39,750 nt of DNA from the IMG/VR virus record IMGVR_UViG_3300030101_003550, positions 1 through 39,750 of that record; one strand, written 5' to 3'. Numbering within the stretch: the stretch's first letter is position 1; each line of letters begins with the position of its first letter. Below, one piece after another: positions 12,201-21,247 of the stretch. A program made the translations under genes and the position numbers. The notes beneath the pieces were generated by a model. The model worked only from the letters and a program-made list of their open reading frames with translations. It was not told the DNA's origin and did no database searches. Origin of the DNA: a virus.

Positions 12201-15200
12201 TTCGGCTATATCAATAGCGGCATTCTTTTCTTCGGTCGTGGGGAGCGCCTTAGCTTTGGCAATGTCTTGCTCATACGATGCTTGAACAAGATCCTCTTGC
12301 TCCCGCGTTAGCTGTGATCCTTCGGTAGTTCCCGAAGCTCTCGCAATTAACTCGGCGGGAATGTTATCCGACTGTCCGGTAACAGCACTTAGTCGTTCGT
12401 TTTCTGCTTTTAAGATTCTGTTGTGTTTCTGTTGAAACTTATCAACAAGACCTTTTGTCTCACGAACAAAAGCTTTGTTCTGGTCGTAGAAGTTCACAAC
12501 TCTCTTGTCGGCGGAGCGAACAAAAGTTTTGTAGAGGAACTTCATTACCTTGTTCCGCTTTGTAAACTCATAGTCTTTGCTGAACTCTAAGAGAGGAACA
12601 TCAAGAATCTCTAACCAGTTACCGATGGATTTTTCCTGCATCTGAACTTCATCGAGGAAGTTAGGTATTTTAGAATCTTTGCTAAACTGAGATCCAGTAG
12701 CGGGTTGTGGAGTCGGTTGTCCCGCTGGTTGAGTAGGTTGTGATCCCAAAACACCAGCATCTGAATCTTGCTGCTCTGTTAAACGATTTCGTAAACTAGC
12801 CGTATCTGTCTTAGCAGTCGGCTGTAGCATATTCACATCGACGGCTTGCTCCATAAGTTTCTCGATGACCGCATACGGGTCGCGAGGATTGTGGTGCATA
12901 ATGCTAGGAGCTGGCTTGTAGTTAAGTGACAAAGCCCTGATCTCCCTGACCGTGTTGTTGACTGCCTTCCGCATCTCAGGAGAAACGTCATCCAATGTCC
13001 TGTGGTAAGTCAGTTTACTGAGGAATGCCTTCATGTAAGTGACGAAGGTTGGGATCAAGGATGGGTTGGACTGCAAGAACGCCATCTGTTGGTTGGTCGT
13101 TCTTCCGGTGGTAGCTAATTCAGTGTGTCTAGCGATAGCTTTCTTAGCTAGATCAAACCTCTCCGTAGCAGCAACCTTTCCGTCTTCACTTCTCAGTCTA
13201 TCGAATGCGGCTTGCTGTTCGTCTAGTGGGTATGCTTCTTTGATCTCAGCCTCAAGCTCTGACTGAGTCATTGCCTTAGTTATGTCAACATACTGAGTAT
13301 CAGATATCATCGTGTCTGCTGCCGCTTGACCCACTGCCTTATTTAAAATAATTCCAATGGCGTGTTTCCTTCTTTGGGCATCTAGTCCCGATACTCCTTG
13401 GTTAGCTAGATACAGAGCTGCTCGTTTTGGGTTTAGGATAAGCGCCCCCGTAGCACTATCGACAGTTGCTATCTCAGGGCTTGCATTATCGACAACCACG
13501 TTAAGCTCACTCGGAATATAAGCCCCCGCAAACTCAACGATTTCTTCCGCCCTCTGCTCAAGCTTTTCATTCACGGCAGCATCATTTGCCATGTCCATGT
13601 CCTTCGCCATCTGGTGTAGATCAGCTTGAGACTTGTGAATCCTATCTGCAGCCTGACTCGCGAACGCTGCTTTAGTTTCGGGCTGGGGTGCATAGGCTCT
13701 TTTGGTCAGGTCAAGTGCGTCTTGGAGAGCTGACCTCAGTTCCCTAGTTCTGATTCCCAGTAACTTAGCTAATGCTCTAATAGCTCTTTGGAAGAGATTT
13801 GTTTTTCCCTTCGCTGGAATCACGCGGTTGAGGAATGATTGAAACTCAGGATCAGTGAGGATGTGTGTCAGAAACTCGTCGATGTTTGATGTCCCGTATG
13901 TAAGATTGCCCTTACCTGATTTATCTGCAAAAGGTTTAGCAATACGGAGTAGCTCTTCTAGGTTCGCTACAGCTTCATTCTGCGCTTCTGTTCTAGATTC
14001 CGGTGGTGTTCTGAAAATTTCAGCCGTGAAGACATGGAGATACTCGTGAATTAAAGTGTCTGCCACACCTCTTTTTCCAGATCTGTCTACGTTAATTATT
14101 ACCGTCGTCTGCCCTAAGCCATCGACATACTGCACCCCCGCATAAAATGCGGGAGAACCCTCAATAATAAATCTCACCGAACGAATAAGATCTTTGTTTT
14201 TCAGCAGGGTTTTAGCTAAAAGTTTGAGTGGCTTATGCCCTGACTCTGCAATCCCTTCAAGAGCATCAATCACAGATTCTGGATCGTCATCTAGTAGACC
14301 TAGCTCTGCTATCTCTCTTAGGTTTTTGCGGCGTTTTTGTTTCCTAGTGCGTCCATCATTAACAGCTCTTTTTCGGTGGGCATGAGCTTGTTCTCGGACT
14401 TGAGTATAAAAAGTTTTTACATCCCCATATGAAAGTAATACATCCTTACCTACCAACTCTTGTAGTTCTGCCTCAATAAGCTGATACAAATTGATATCTG
14501 TATCTAAAGCGCCCTGCATTGTGGGGCTAGTTACTCCCAGCAAAGTAAGTGCGTTTTTCATGTCCTGTCCCAATTTGTATTCGGGATTAATAACATCTAG
14601 ATTACGATTACTTAGTTTCTGCTCTAATATCGCAGCGGGTTTATTAGTCCCACCTTTTGAAGCTAAGAAGTAAACAAGTTCTACAGCTACTTGCTCAGAT
14701 GAATAGTCATCGGTTACTTTCTTCCCACCGTGATATTCTTGATTGAGAAGTTTTTTCACATCTCGTCTGAGACGTTCATCTAATCTAATAGCCGTGGCTA
14801 CGTCATCAATTTTTGAAGCGGTATATTTACTTATCTTCGGAACACTGAGCGGTTCAATAGTCTGAACTCTTGGACCGTTGAAACCTCTGTCAGCTTGCTT
14901 CTCTGTATCGTGTAAGTCTGGACGCTTAGTTATATCAGTATTTGGTTCAAGCAACGAAGCCACATCACGGATAGCCTGTGATTTTCTCTCGGCTTGAACT
15001 TTGCTGAAAAACTCAGCATTCTTGATGGCAGATGCTTTTAAATCTATATTAATTGAAGGGGTAGATTGCCCCTCTCCGCCCCCTTCTATGGGTGCTGTGT
15101 CCCCATCTATAGTGGGAACACCTGCTGTGGTTCCTAGTGTTCCCCCAGATCGTGAACCAGCCTCTTTAGCTGCGTTATAAATCTGCTCTTGCAGATCTAG

Positions 15201-18200
15201 GCTCATGGTTATAGCCGCAGCATCGACGTAATCTTTATCGAGTTTAACTTTTGTGGCGGTTATGATCGGCTTGAGAGCAGTAAAATTTTTAGCCTCTTTT
15301 AATAACTCTGGCACTGTTGCCGAAACTGGTTTCTTTCCAGTTGCGGCTCGGAACGGACTTACCACCTTAACATCATTGATAGCCTCTAAATCAATACTGT
15401 TCTTTAAAGTAGTAAGTCTTCGGATCTTCGTCTTAACAGGACCGTAATCTGGTTCGTGAACCCCGATCTTGTTTATTGGAGTCTTAGCCGAGATCAAGCC
15501 TCCCTTTACAGGAACCATGATGTCGGTAACATAGTATTGGTCCCCCTGTTTTTCTATGACGAAAGACTTATTAGTATTGGGGTTAGTCGCCTGATCTTCC
15601 GTTAATGGGATAGCTACGTTATTCCGCAACAAGGTAACCATTCCAGCGGGATCGTTGTTAAACACACCGTTGCCATACTGATCAATAACGACCGTACCTG
15701 ACGGAACTAAAGTATTAGGAAGCCTTACACCCCCATCCGGTTTTTTCGTATTTATTGTGGGGTATCTCTCTGCAATCTTTTCTTTGATTACTTTTTCTAC
15801 TGCCCGTAAATATTTTTCATCTGTCCTTTCAAGATCAAGGCCCAGTTGCTCTAGGTTCGTTCCAATATCTGCGACCGGAAAGCCCTGCTCAATGATTGCT
15901 TCCAGCTTATCTAAATCTTTCGTCGTTACCTCCGCTGGTTTAGCCTCATCAGCGATAGCTTTTTCCCGTGCCTTGGTTGCTTGTTTGATAAGACCACCTG
16001 CTGTTTCTGGGGAGACCAACTTTCCCGAAGCAACTAAAGCCTCAATCTCTTTCAATCGTTCAGCTTGAAGTGCTTCTGGAAGCTGTTCAGCAACCTTCAT
16101 TGCCTCGATGTATTTCCTTTCTCTCGCTTCGATATCCTTGATGGAAAACTCAAACTTCTGTTGGGGAGTCAGTGCGGGTTTAACATCAGGGTTACCTCCG
16201 GTAACATCCGCATTCGCAGCTTTTGGATTCGGGTCCGTTCCGGTGACATCAGTAATTGCATCACTGGTCGTGACAATAGGAGAAGCGTTGCCTTTTGGGT
16301 TTTTCTTTTTCTTTTCTTCGTTAATCAGCTTCTGCTGATCGTCTTGTTTAACATTAGCTTCGGCATCATCCGCTATTCTTTGAGCTTCTTCTTCGATTTC
16401 TTCTGGCGTTTGCTCGTCTGAATCTTCTGGTGTCTCTGCAGATTCTTCGCCCTCTTCAATTGCCTGATTTTGAGCATACCTAGCCTTAACTCTTTGAATA
16501 TACTCCGCATTAGTTTTGGGAGCTGTTTCTTCTAAAGCTTCAAACCTCTCTAATTCGTTATTATCCGCCAACCTCTGCCTAAAATCAGCCTCCACTTTCG
16601 CTTCAATATCGGCCATCCGATTGAGATCCGTGACTCTATCCCCTCCGACTTCTCTCGCAAGAGAACCGATAGCGGGAGACGCTGCACCCATAAGACCGCC
16701 AATCAACGCTCCTTGAATAGCTTGGGAAAAGGTTTCTTCTAAAGAGAAATCTTGTCGAGACCAAGCAGATTGAACAATTGAGTTCGCAAACTCATCAATG
16801 AATTCTTCACCAGCTTCACCAACAGCACCCCGAAGAATTTGACCCCCTATTCCTATCCCCGCCTCTTTAAAGGTGGAGGAAACAGCATCCTCCATGTATT
16901 TGAGAAACGCTTTATCCGAAGAAACCCGACCCACCATTCTGTCGGTTTGTTTCTTAATTGTTCTAAGACTGACTCCTGAAAGGACAGCACTCTCAAGACC
17001 ACCGTATTTACCACCCCCTAGTTTTCCTGCAATCGCGGTTATGAGTCCAGTAGTTGTTCCGGCGACAATCATGGACGAATAAGCGGTATCGTGAGCAACT
17101 TCCTTTACTCTTTCTTCACTCCAACCATCTACCCACTCTCCATTAACTTGATATCTTTGTGTGTAATCATCAGAAACGGCTTGGTGAACTGCACCATAAG
17201 TCATACTGCCTGACCGCAAGGCAGCGACTCCAAACTGAGGAGTCCTGATACCCAAAGTTTTTGCTAATTTGCTGTTATATCCTTTATATGCAGCAAGTAG
17301 CTGGCGGTTGGACAAACCTTTAAATGACCCCGATGCCTGTAATCTTCGTAACGCAGCTCCTGTGCTTTCTTTTACGGTTCTCCCCGCAACATCTCGCACC
17401 TGTTGCTTTAGCGCCGAATTAAAAGTGTTTTTAATTACAGCTTTTGCTGTAGCGGTTGCCCCCTGTTTTAGCGAAAAGTAACCCCCCGCTGCTGCAACAG
17501 ACGTACCTGCGGATGGTAAGGAGAATAACGCTGCACCAAAAGTAACAAGCGCGTCTATCGACATAGGAGCTATCTGCTCAGATGCTTGTTGGAAAAACCC
17601 AGCGTCTTGACCGAAGATTTGTCTCATCTGATTTAGGTGAGCTTGGTCTTTAGCGTTTTCTAATAATCCCTGTTTACCGTACTCCGCCCCAAACAATGCC
17701 CCCACCCCGTAATACAGAGTTGAAAAGCCCTGACCAATGCTCATACCGATCCCCGCTATTCCCAAGTTGGGATCTTCATCATCTACAAATTTCTGAACGA
17801 TCTCTGCTTGGGTGAGACCATCTTGTTTCCCTTGTAACTCTGCTTCAGCAAACTTCTCAGCATAGTCTTCGTCTGCTCTTAGGATATCACTCCGAGTATT
17901 TGCCAATAGCTCGTTACTCGCCAACCTCTTCGCGTCTTCGATCTCTATCTCCTCGTCAGAAAAATCATTTTGTTTCAACGATCTTCTAAACTTCTCTGGC
18001 TGCAACATCAAAGCGGGTTGCACAAACGTACCCATATACTTTCGTCGGACAGTATTTTGAGATAGGTCATCGTCATCTTCTTCATATAGGAGGGTCGAGT
18101 CGAGGGTTTTAGAACCATTCCCCGCTATCTCGACAACCATGTCATCAACAACATCTTCTAGAATCTGCTGACTAAGACCTGTCTTCTCTGCGAGATCATC

Positions 18201-19211
18201 AATAAGATCGCGTCGAGTTTGTTCTACGTCATCTTCAAACTCTTCCCGTAGGTTTTCAAACCTTTGATAGTCTTCCGAATATTTCTTTTCTTCATCGTCT
18301 CCGGTAGCCCAGTTCCAACTCTCCCTAATGTTTGAGCCAATGGAAACAAACACTTCCCCCGTAGAATCCCAACCCTTCTCGGCCCAACCCCAAGACTTAT
18401 CTTTACCAAGTGCAGTAGCTAGTGCTTCAAATCTAGCCCTGACTTTTTCATCTTTAAGATCTTGGAAGTCCTCTTTTAAATCTAAGAAGTCTTCGACTTT
18501 TTCCTGCGCTCTCTCTCGTATATCAACCTCATACGCACGCAAGCCGTTCTTATCTTTTTGAACTTCTCTTGATTGCCTAAAAGAAAAAATGTCTCTAGGG
18601 ACTACACCAAACTTACTTCCTTCTCTTAATATCTCCGCTTCGGATACACCTTCGTCCATCTTCCCCCCAAGAAAGACACGCTGACCACTCTTGTTGAAGT
18701 AGACTCCCGCCGACAACTCCCCATTTTCATACAGCTCCGTGATGTAGTTCTGCCTCTTTTGACGAGCTATCTCATGCACCTCATTAGCGTCTAGATCTTC
18801 GGGCAGTTCTTGCCCTGTCTCTAACGCTTTTGCGTATCGCAAAATCTTCTCTTGCTCCCCCTCCTCGAAATCCATCTCCTCCATCCCAACATCCATATTC
18901 TCCGCAACAAACTGGACATCTTTTTGATTTGATGGGAGAACCTCCGAATACTGAACGATAGCTTCTTGAGCCTGTTGGTAATTAGACTGTGTTAATATAC
19001 CCTTCTTAATCAGAACATTCTCAAAACTTTCTTGGAACTCTTTCTCAGTATCTTCGTTATATTTGCCAGCCGCAATATATTCAAGCCGAAGATTATCTAA
19101 GTGTTTAGTTCTACCCTCTAATTCATTTTCAAAGGGGTTTTCTGTAGCCCACACACTATATGGAGTGGGGCTAAACGGCGCTGTTGTTTTAGGTTCGCTT
19201 GGGTCTGACAT
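9291..19211 (-). CDS. Giant polyvalent / internal virion protein with zincin motif
   Basis: 3,306 residues, a quarter of the window. Visible parts: acidic helical N-terminus (1-500); hydrophobic Gly/Ala-rich segments at about 545-590 and 830-850 that could enter a membrane; acidic linker (about 905-975); zinc metallopeptidase motif HEYLH at 1722-1726 with a downstream NIDEFLTHIL (about 1775) able to give the third ligand; Pro/Gln-rich linker (about 2145-2180); long coiled coils; and a C-terminal region (about 2850-3010, with GLYDFEMQTLIAAAKHDI and APYVRFAADVPRVY) resembling the LPD38 domain of large polyvalent phage proteins. Such proteins travel in the capsid and enter the host with the DNA. 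Length recalls N4 virion RNA polymerase, but no RNA polymerase motifs were found. Domain limits are approximate. Confidence 0.75.
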   Translation of the reverse strand: MSDPSEPKTTAPFSPTPYSVWATENPFENELEGRTKHLDNLRLEYIAAGKYNEDTEKEFQESFENVLIKKGILTQSNYQQAQEAIVQYSEVLPSNQKDVQFVAENMDVGMEEMDFEEGEQEKILRYAKALETGQELPEDLDANEVHEIARQKRQNYITELYENGELSAGVYFNKSGQRVFLGGKMDEGVSEAEILREGSKFGVVPRDIFSFRQSREVQKDKNGLRAYEVDIRERAQEKVEDFLDLKEDFQDLKDEKVRARFEALATALGKDKSWGWAEKGWDSTGEVFVSIGSNIRESWNWATGDDEEKKYSEDYQRFENLREEFEDDVEQTRRDLIDDLAEKTGLSQQILEDVVDDMVVEIAGNGSKTLDSTLLYEEDDDDLSQNTVRRKYMGTFVQPALMLQPEKFRRSLKQNDFSDEEIEIEDAKRLASNELLANTRSDILRADEDYAEKFAEAELQGKQDGLTQAEIVQKFVDDEDPNLGIAGIGMSIGQGFSTLYYGVGALFGAEYGKQGLLENAKDQAHLNQMRQIFGQDAGFFQQASEQIAPMSIDALVTFGAALFSLPSAGTSVAAAGGYFSLKQGATATAKAVIKNTFNSALKQQVRDVAGRTVKESTGAALRRLQASGSFKGLSNRQLLAAYKGYNSKLAKTLGIRTPQFGVAALRSGSMTYGAVHQAVSDDYTQRYQVNGEWVDGWSEERVKEVAHDTAYSSMIVAGTTTGLITAIAGKLGGGKYGGLESAVLSGVSLRTIKKQTDRMVGRVSSDKAFLKYMEDAVSSTFKEAGIGIGGQILRGAVGEAGEEFIDEFANSIVQSAWSRQDFSLEETFSQAIQGALIGGLMGAASPAIGSLAREVGGDRVTDLNRMADIEAKVEADFRQRLADNNELERFEALEETAPKTNAEYIQRVKARYAQNQAIEEGEESAETPEDSDEQTPEEIEEEAQRIADDAEANVKQDDQQKLINEEKKKKNPKGNASPIVTTSDAITDVTGTDPNPKAANADVTGGNPDVKPALTPQQKFEFSIKDIEARERKYIEAMKVAEQLPEALQAERLKEIEALVASGKLVSPETAGGLIKQATKAREKAIADEAKPAEVTTKDLDKLEAIIEQGFPVADIGTNLEQLGLDLERTDEKYLRAVEKVIKEKIAERYPTINTKKPDGGVRLPNTLVPSGTVVIDQYGNGVFNNDPAGMVTLLRNNVAIPLTEDQATNPNTNKSFVIEKQGDQYYVTDIMVPVKGGLISAKTPINKIGVHEPDYGPVKTKIRRLTTLKNSIDLEAINDVKVVSPFRAATGKKPVSATVPELLKEAKNFTALKPIITATKVKLDKDYVDAAAITMSLDLQEQIYNAAKEAGSRSGGTLGTTAGVPTIDGDTAPIEGGGEGQSTPSINIDLKASAIKNAEFFSKVQAERKSQAIRDVASLLEPNTDITKRPDLHDTEKQADRGFNGPRVQTIEPLSVPKISKYTASKIDDVATAIRLDERLRRDVKKLLNQEYHGGKKVTDDYSSEQVAVELVYFLASKGGTNKPAAILEQKLSNRNLDVINPEYKLGQDMKNALTLLGVTSPTMQGALDTDINLYQLIEAELQELVGKDVLLSYGDVKTFYTQVREQAHAHRKRAVNDGRTRKQKRRKNLREIAELGLLDDDPESVIDALEGIAESGHKPLKLLAKTLLKNKDLIRSVRFIIEGSPAFYAGVQYVDGLGQTTVIINVDRSGKRGVADTLIHEYLHVFTAEIFRTPPESRTEAQNEAVANLEELLRIAKPFADKSGKGNLTYGTSNIDEFLTHILTDPEFQSFLNRVIPAKGKTNLFQRAIRALAKLLGIRTRELRSALQDALDLTKRAYAPQPETKAAFASQAADRIHKSQADLHQMAKDMDMANDAAVNEKLEQRAEEIVEFAGAYIPSELNVVVDNASPEIATVDSATGALILNPKRAALYLANQGVSGLDAQRRKHAIGIILNKAVGQAAADTMISDTQYVDITKAMTQSELEAEIKEAYPLDEQQAAFDRLRSEDGKVAATERFDLAKKAIARHTELATTGRTTNQQMAFLQSNPSLIPTFVTYMKAFLSKLTYHRTLDDVSPEMRKAVNNTVREIRALSLNYKPAPSIMHHNPRDPYAVIEKLMEQAVDVNMLQPTAKTDTASLRNRLTEQQDSDAGVLGSQPTQPAGQPTPQPATGSQFSKDSKIPNFLDEVQMQEKSIGNWLEILDVPLLEFSKDYEFTKRNKVMKFLYKTFVRSADKRVVNFYDQNKAFVRETKGLVDKFQQKHNRILKAENERLSAVTGQSDNIPAELIARASGTTEGSQLTREQEDLVQASYEQDIAKAKALPTTEEKNAAIDIAEASKKQMTMDFRETNRKKQFDQRDRAMDDLLKISPDMYNLVLEMRQLQDQLSKKAIEVFGPTMNPEDLNMAFDFNRGLYLTRSYRMFEDRNFSKQVKESDQYAEVRERAVAYFMKQLRNQRDKELSKQGKTKEEINDELKAETTGKNSHMQSQATAMMNDFIDGYSQGQARKKFLTSQREMGQQDLVLQGASFGKNDPLQKIVETINEKKDIPQEIRELLGEFQEDTGIYNLSYSLNHTASMISNQAFFNKLKALGTGVNPETGKVEGTPWMVTQKEYLANRDKYPNWEPILTEGKSSDLNPLADMYVPKEVVSNLDALFGGKQPDITDPLNEMAEVQGMIVNATRKLVGYSLAYKTLGSPAFYIRNILGNMLFFGPMQGYPSHRVIKDFAKDASGLYTKNPDSVFYQVMGNELSFELMELRSRNIYGDELEVSQIQDLVSGKTNYESLQKDLDKVAAAANYLKDIKQKSGAVKIPDEHLEILAKAGVNVSKVGMMPLKALGKANDLLLKKGGLLASAADGFFKIGLYDFEMQTLIAAAKHDIENGKPNGKYGRLLDDDGNPNNTMKDLAAEIVKDTAQSYSRALPVIKRFTSSSLSIALAPYVRFAADVPRVYFNGILRARDEIFSDNPAIKARGRKRLFGATRTTAVSVALGKGTQMLLWGMDDEDEDKAFRAMVPKWMRNASIFLYKDSDGDTWSVDMTYLNPFAIVQDPAIRAVESLLRGEGIGTASKKFIGQFLRPYVSEQILTGALLDVFENEDQYGRPIRLAGDDDKLMRSLKYIGEKAFSPRSLMSADAAYDSFLSQERTASFFDSALGHLMKSVLPFRPHQQDYTAGVGRYLYNHTNEYRANDQAFRSKMTQQQVLPASEVREAYDRWVKTRLYLNNDFKQTIRGFEKLGVSRKDIERMAKSRSVSKERLKQNRLGYMVRPTPTKPLQAQLKETKNGRTRLSNLESYYEQKYPNEVINIEK

Positions 19212-19257
19212 AGCAGAAGCAATATGTTAGGTATTAGTTTTTATTAGAGAGTGATAT

Positions 19258-20331
19258 TCAACCGCCCAGAATGTCCTCTAGATCTGGATTTCCTGTAGGG
19301 GTTACTGTAGGGGTTCCTGTAGTGGTTCCTGTAGTGGTTCCTGTAGGATCTTTGCCCATCAAAAATTTATTTCGCTTCCTACGTTTTTGCCCGATACCTT
19401 GTAGGGTCCGAGAACGAATTGTTTGTAATTGTTTTTGTAGTGCAGCAGCAATATCTCCCGTCTCTGGGACTTTGAGAGATTCCCCATTCGGAAGTTCGAG
19501 ACCATCGTATGTCGCTTCAAAATCTACAGTACCGTCCTCAGCCAACTTTTTATCGACTGCTACTTGTCTAAGAAGATCTTTCACTTGCTCAAGAGTTGTC
19601 TCCGCAATGGCTACCTCATTATTAAATATTTGAAATTCCCTAGACTCTCGTTCTTTTTTCTCCTGTGCTTCAAGCGCCGCAATATTTTTAGTTACCGCAA
19701 AACCAGCGTTCCTAAGATTAGCTCTTTCCCTTGCCGTAAGTTTTTCACCCCCCGCAGAATCTGGATCGAGATAAGATTGTCTCAAGTCTTCGACTTGTTC
19801 ATCCGCCTCCATTCTAAAAATAGTATTAGCATCTAATCCGGTCGTATCAGCAGATCTCTTCCGCTCATCTTCACTTCTTATCTTGCGGGATAGTTTTTCC
19901 CTTCTCTTCTGCATCTGAGACCCAATGAATCTACCCGCTGCAAGTAAAGATTGTTGCGCGACTTTACTATTAGCAAACGTGTCAGCGTTTTGCAGTTCGA
20001 TAAGACTTAGTTGTTCTTGTCGCTCAAAGGGATTAAGCTGATCGTCTTCCATAGTCATTTGAATTTGACCCAATAAGTCTTCGGCTCGTTGGTCAGCTTC
20101 TCGCTGATCACGAAGCGTTCTTTTTCTTTGTTTGAATTCAAAAATGCTAGTCTCGTATGCAAGATCAGCGGCTCTTTCTTGCCTTAGTTGTCCCCGCAAC
20201 TTGATCATCAAGTCAAGTTGGGGCATGATCTGTTGATCAGCTTTTGCATTCGCGAATGCAGCTTCAGTTCCCGTAAACCCAAAGGTGTTTCTTTCGGGTG
20301 CGATGTCTCGTTCAAAATTAAATTCAGACAT
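19258..20331 (-). CDS. Probable virion protein with coiled coil (357 aa)
   Basis: Mostly helical and highly charged (LRQERAADLAYETSIFEFKQ, KRRTLRDQREADQRAEDLL, read in segments), with long heptad-like stretches. The C-terminus carries GTTTGTTTGTPTVTPTGNPD, encoded by a short DNA repeat at about 19290-19345. Lies between a 293-residue gene and the giant gene in the order after TerL, where podoviruses keep internal core proteins. It overlaps the previous stop by one base (TAATG). Not recognised by family. Confidence 0.65.
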   Translation of the reverse strand: MSEFNFERDIAPERNTFGFTGTEAAFANAKADQQIMPQLDLMIKLRGQLRQERAADLAYETSIFEFKQRKRTLRDQREADQRAEDLLGQIQMTMEDDQLNPFERQEQLSLIELQNADTFANSKVAQQSLLAAGRFIGSQMQKRREKLSRKIRSEDERKRSADTTGLDANTIFRMEADEQVEDLRQSYLDPDSAGGEKLTARERANLRNAGFAVTKNIAALEAQEKKERESREFQIFNNEVAIAETTLEQVKDLLRQVAVDKKLAEDGTVDFEATYDGLELPNGESLKVPETGDIAAALQKQLQTIRSRTLQGIGQKRRKRNKFLMGKDPTGTTTGTTTGTPTVTPTGNPDLEDILGG

Positions 20332-21212
20332 TATCGGCGGCGGTTACTGTTAAATGCCGAAAGACTTTGGCCTATATTGAATGAATTGGAAGGCCCGAAG
20401 GGGCGAACAAGGTCTGTATTTCTCCTGTTACGGTTTCTCCTGTTACGGTTTCTCCCACCGCTTCGGTTTTCTTGTTCCGATAAATCAATTAATCGTTGTG
20501 TAAAACGCTCGTTCACAGCTCGTATTTCAGCAGCGGTAGCTGCATCCCTATCCATCTTAGCTCGCAGTTCTGGTGTCATAATTGCGGGAGCTGAAGCTTC
20601 TGGTGAACGGGCATAGTCTAATGCGACAGCTTCTGCGGCTCTAGTAAACCCATCTTTTCGTAACCGTTTGGCTAGTCTTAGTTTCCCTTGTCTTGAGTAG
20701 AGGTTCTTCGTATCCCCAACACGACCCCCGTCACCCAACAGCCTGTTAGGACTGTTAGCCCTAGCAAAGAAGTCATCATAATCAGCTTTCTGTTTCGCTC
20801 TTTTCGCATCTCTATTAGCTTGCATTTTTTCTATCCTCGACCCAACAAAATTCCTGCGCTCCTCAAGGATCTCACGATCCATTGCCGCTTGGTCAATCCC
20901 AAAGTCCCCGTCAGGATCAATACCCATTTCTCTAATACGACTTAGTTCTGCCTCCCGCGCATCAGGATCTCTCAATTTAAAAGCGTTAGTTATATCCTCC
21001 CTCAAACCAATCCTTCGATCCAGCGCACTCTCTTCTGAAAGAGAGTTAATCGCCCTACGATCCAAGTTATCCAAGAACTTCCGGTCCTTCTTTCTCATAG
21101 GTTTTTGCTCATCAAAAGCTGAGAGGAATCTTTGAGCGCCTTGTGAAAACCCAGATCCTATTCTTTCGGCCCCTTCTTGTGCGCCCGTTAAAAGATTTTG
21201 CAGGAATGACAT
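20331..21212 (-). CDS. Probable virion protein, Arg-rich (293 aa)
   Basis: Starts MSFLQNLLTGAQEGAERIGSG, an amphipathic opening, followed by charged helices (LDRRAINSLSEESALDRRIG, RIEKMQANRDAKRAKQKADY) and an Arg/Asn-rich repeat near the end (GGRNRNRRNRNRRNTD) plus a final NSNRRR. The repeat is encoded by near-identical 12-15 bp units around 20420-20455. Highly basic C-termini of this kind suit contact with packaged DNA. The order TerL, this gene, 357-aa gene, giant gene suggests a core or ejection module. No family recognised. Confidence 0.65.
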   Translation of the reverse strand: MSFLQNLLTGAQEGAERIGSGFSQGAQRFLSAFDEQKPMRKKDRKFLDNLDRRAINSLSEESALDRRIGLREDITNAFKLRDPDAREAELSRIREMGIDPDGDFGIDQAAMDREILEERRNFVGSRIEKMQANRDAKRAKQKADYDDFFARANSPNRLLGDGGRVGDTKNLYSRQGKLRLAKRLRKDGFTRAAEAVALDYARSPEASAPAIMTPELRAKMDRDAATAAEIRAVNERFTQRLIDLSEQENRSGGRNRNRRNRNRRNTDLVRPFGPSNSFNIGQSLSAFNSNRRR

Positions 21213-21218
21213 AGTTTA

Positions 21219-21247
21219 AATTTAAGGTATTTTCAAGAAAAAGTCAA
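21219..21247 (-). promoter_or_regulatory. Possible late promoter with almost no leader
   Basis: On the minus strand TTGACT (21247-21242), 17-bp spacer, TAAATT (21224-21219), then six bases and the ATG at 21212. The -35 box overlaps the TerL stop. A start at normal distance would make the mRNA nearly leaderless. The same design is seen at 33800-33828. Confidence 0.4.

Noticed and set aside
16065-16421. Plus-strand open frames inside the giant gene (for example 16065-16421, 13039-13266, 18328-18561)
   Set aside because: They lie opposite a continuous 3,306-codon frame with recognisable motifs and have no start signals.
9291-19211. Giant gene as an N4-type virion RNA polymerase, with the 11-bp, 3-base-loop hairpin at 99-123 as its promoter
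   Set aside because: Size and the hairpin are suggestive, but I found no T7-type RNA polymerase motifs in the protein, the stems are longer than N4 promoter stems, and the second copy has a 6-base loop.
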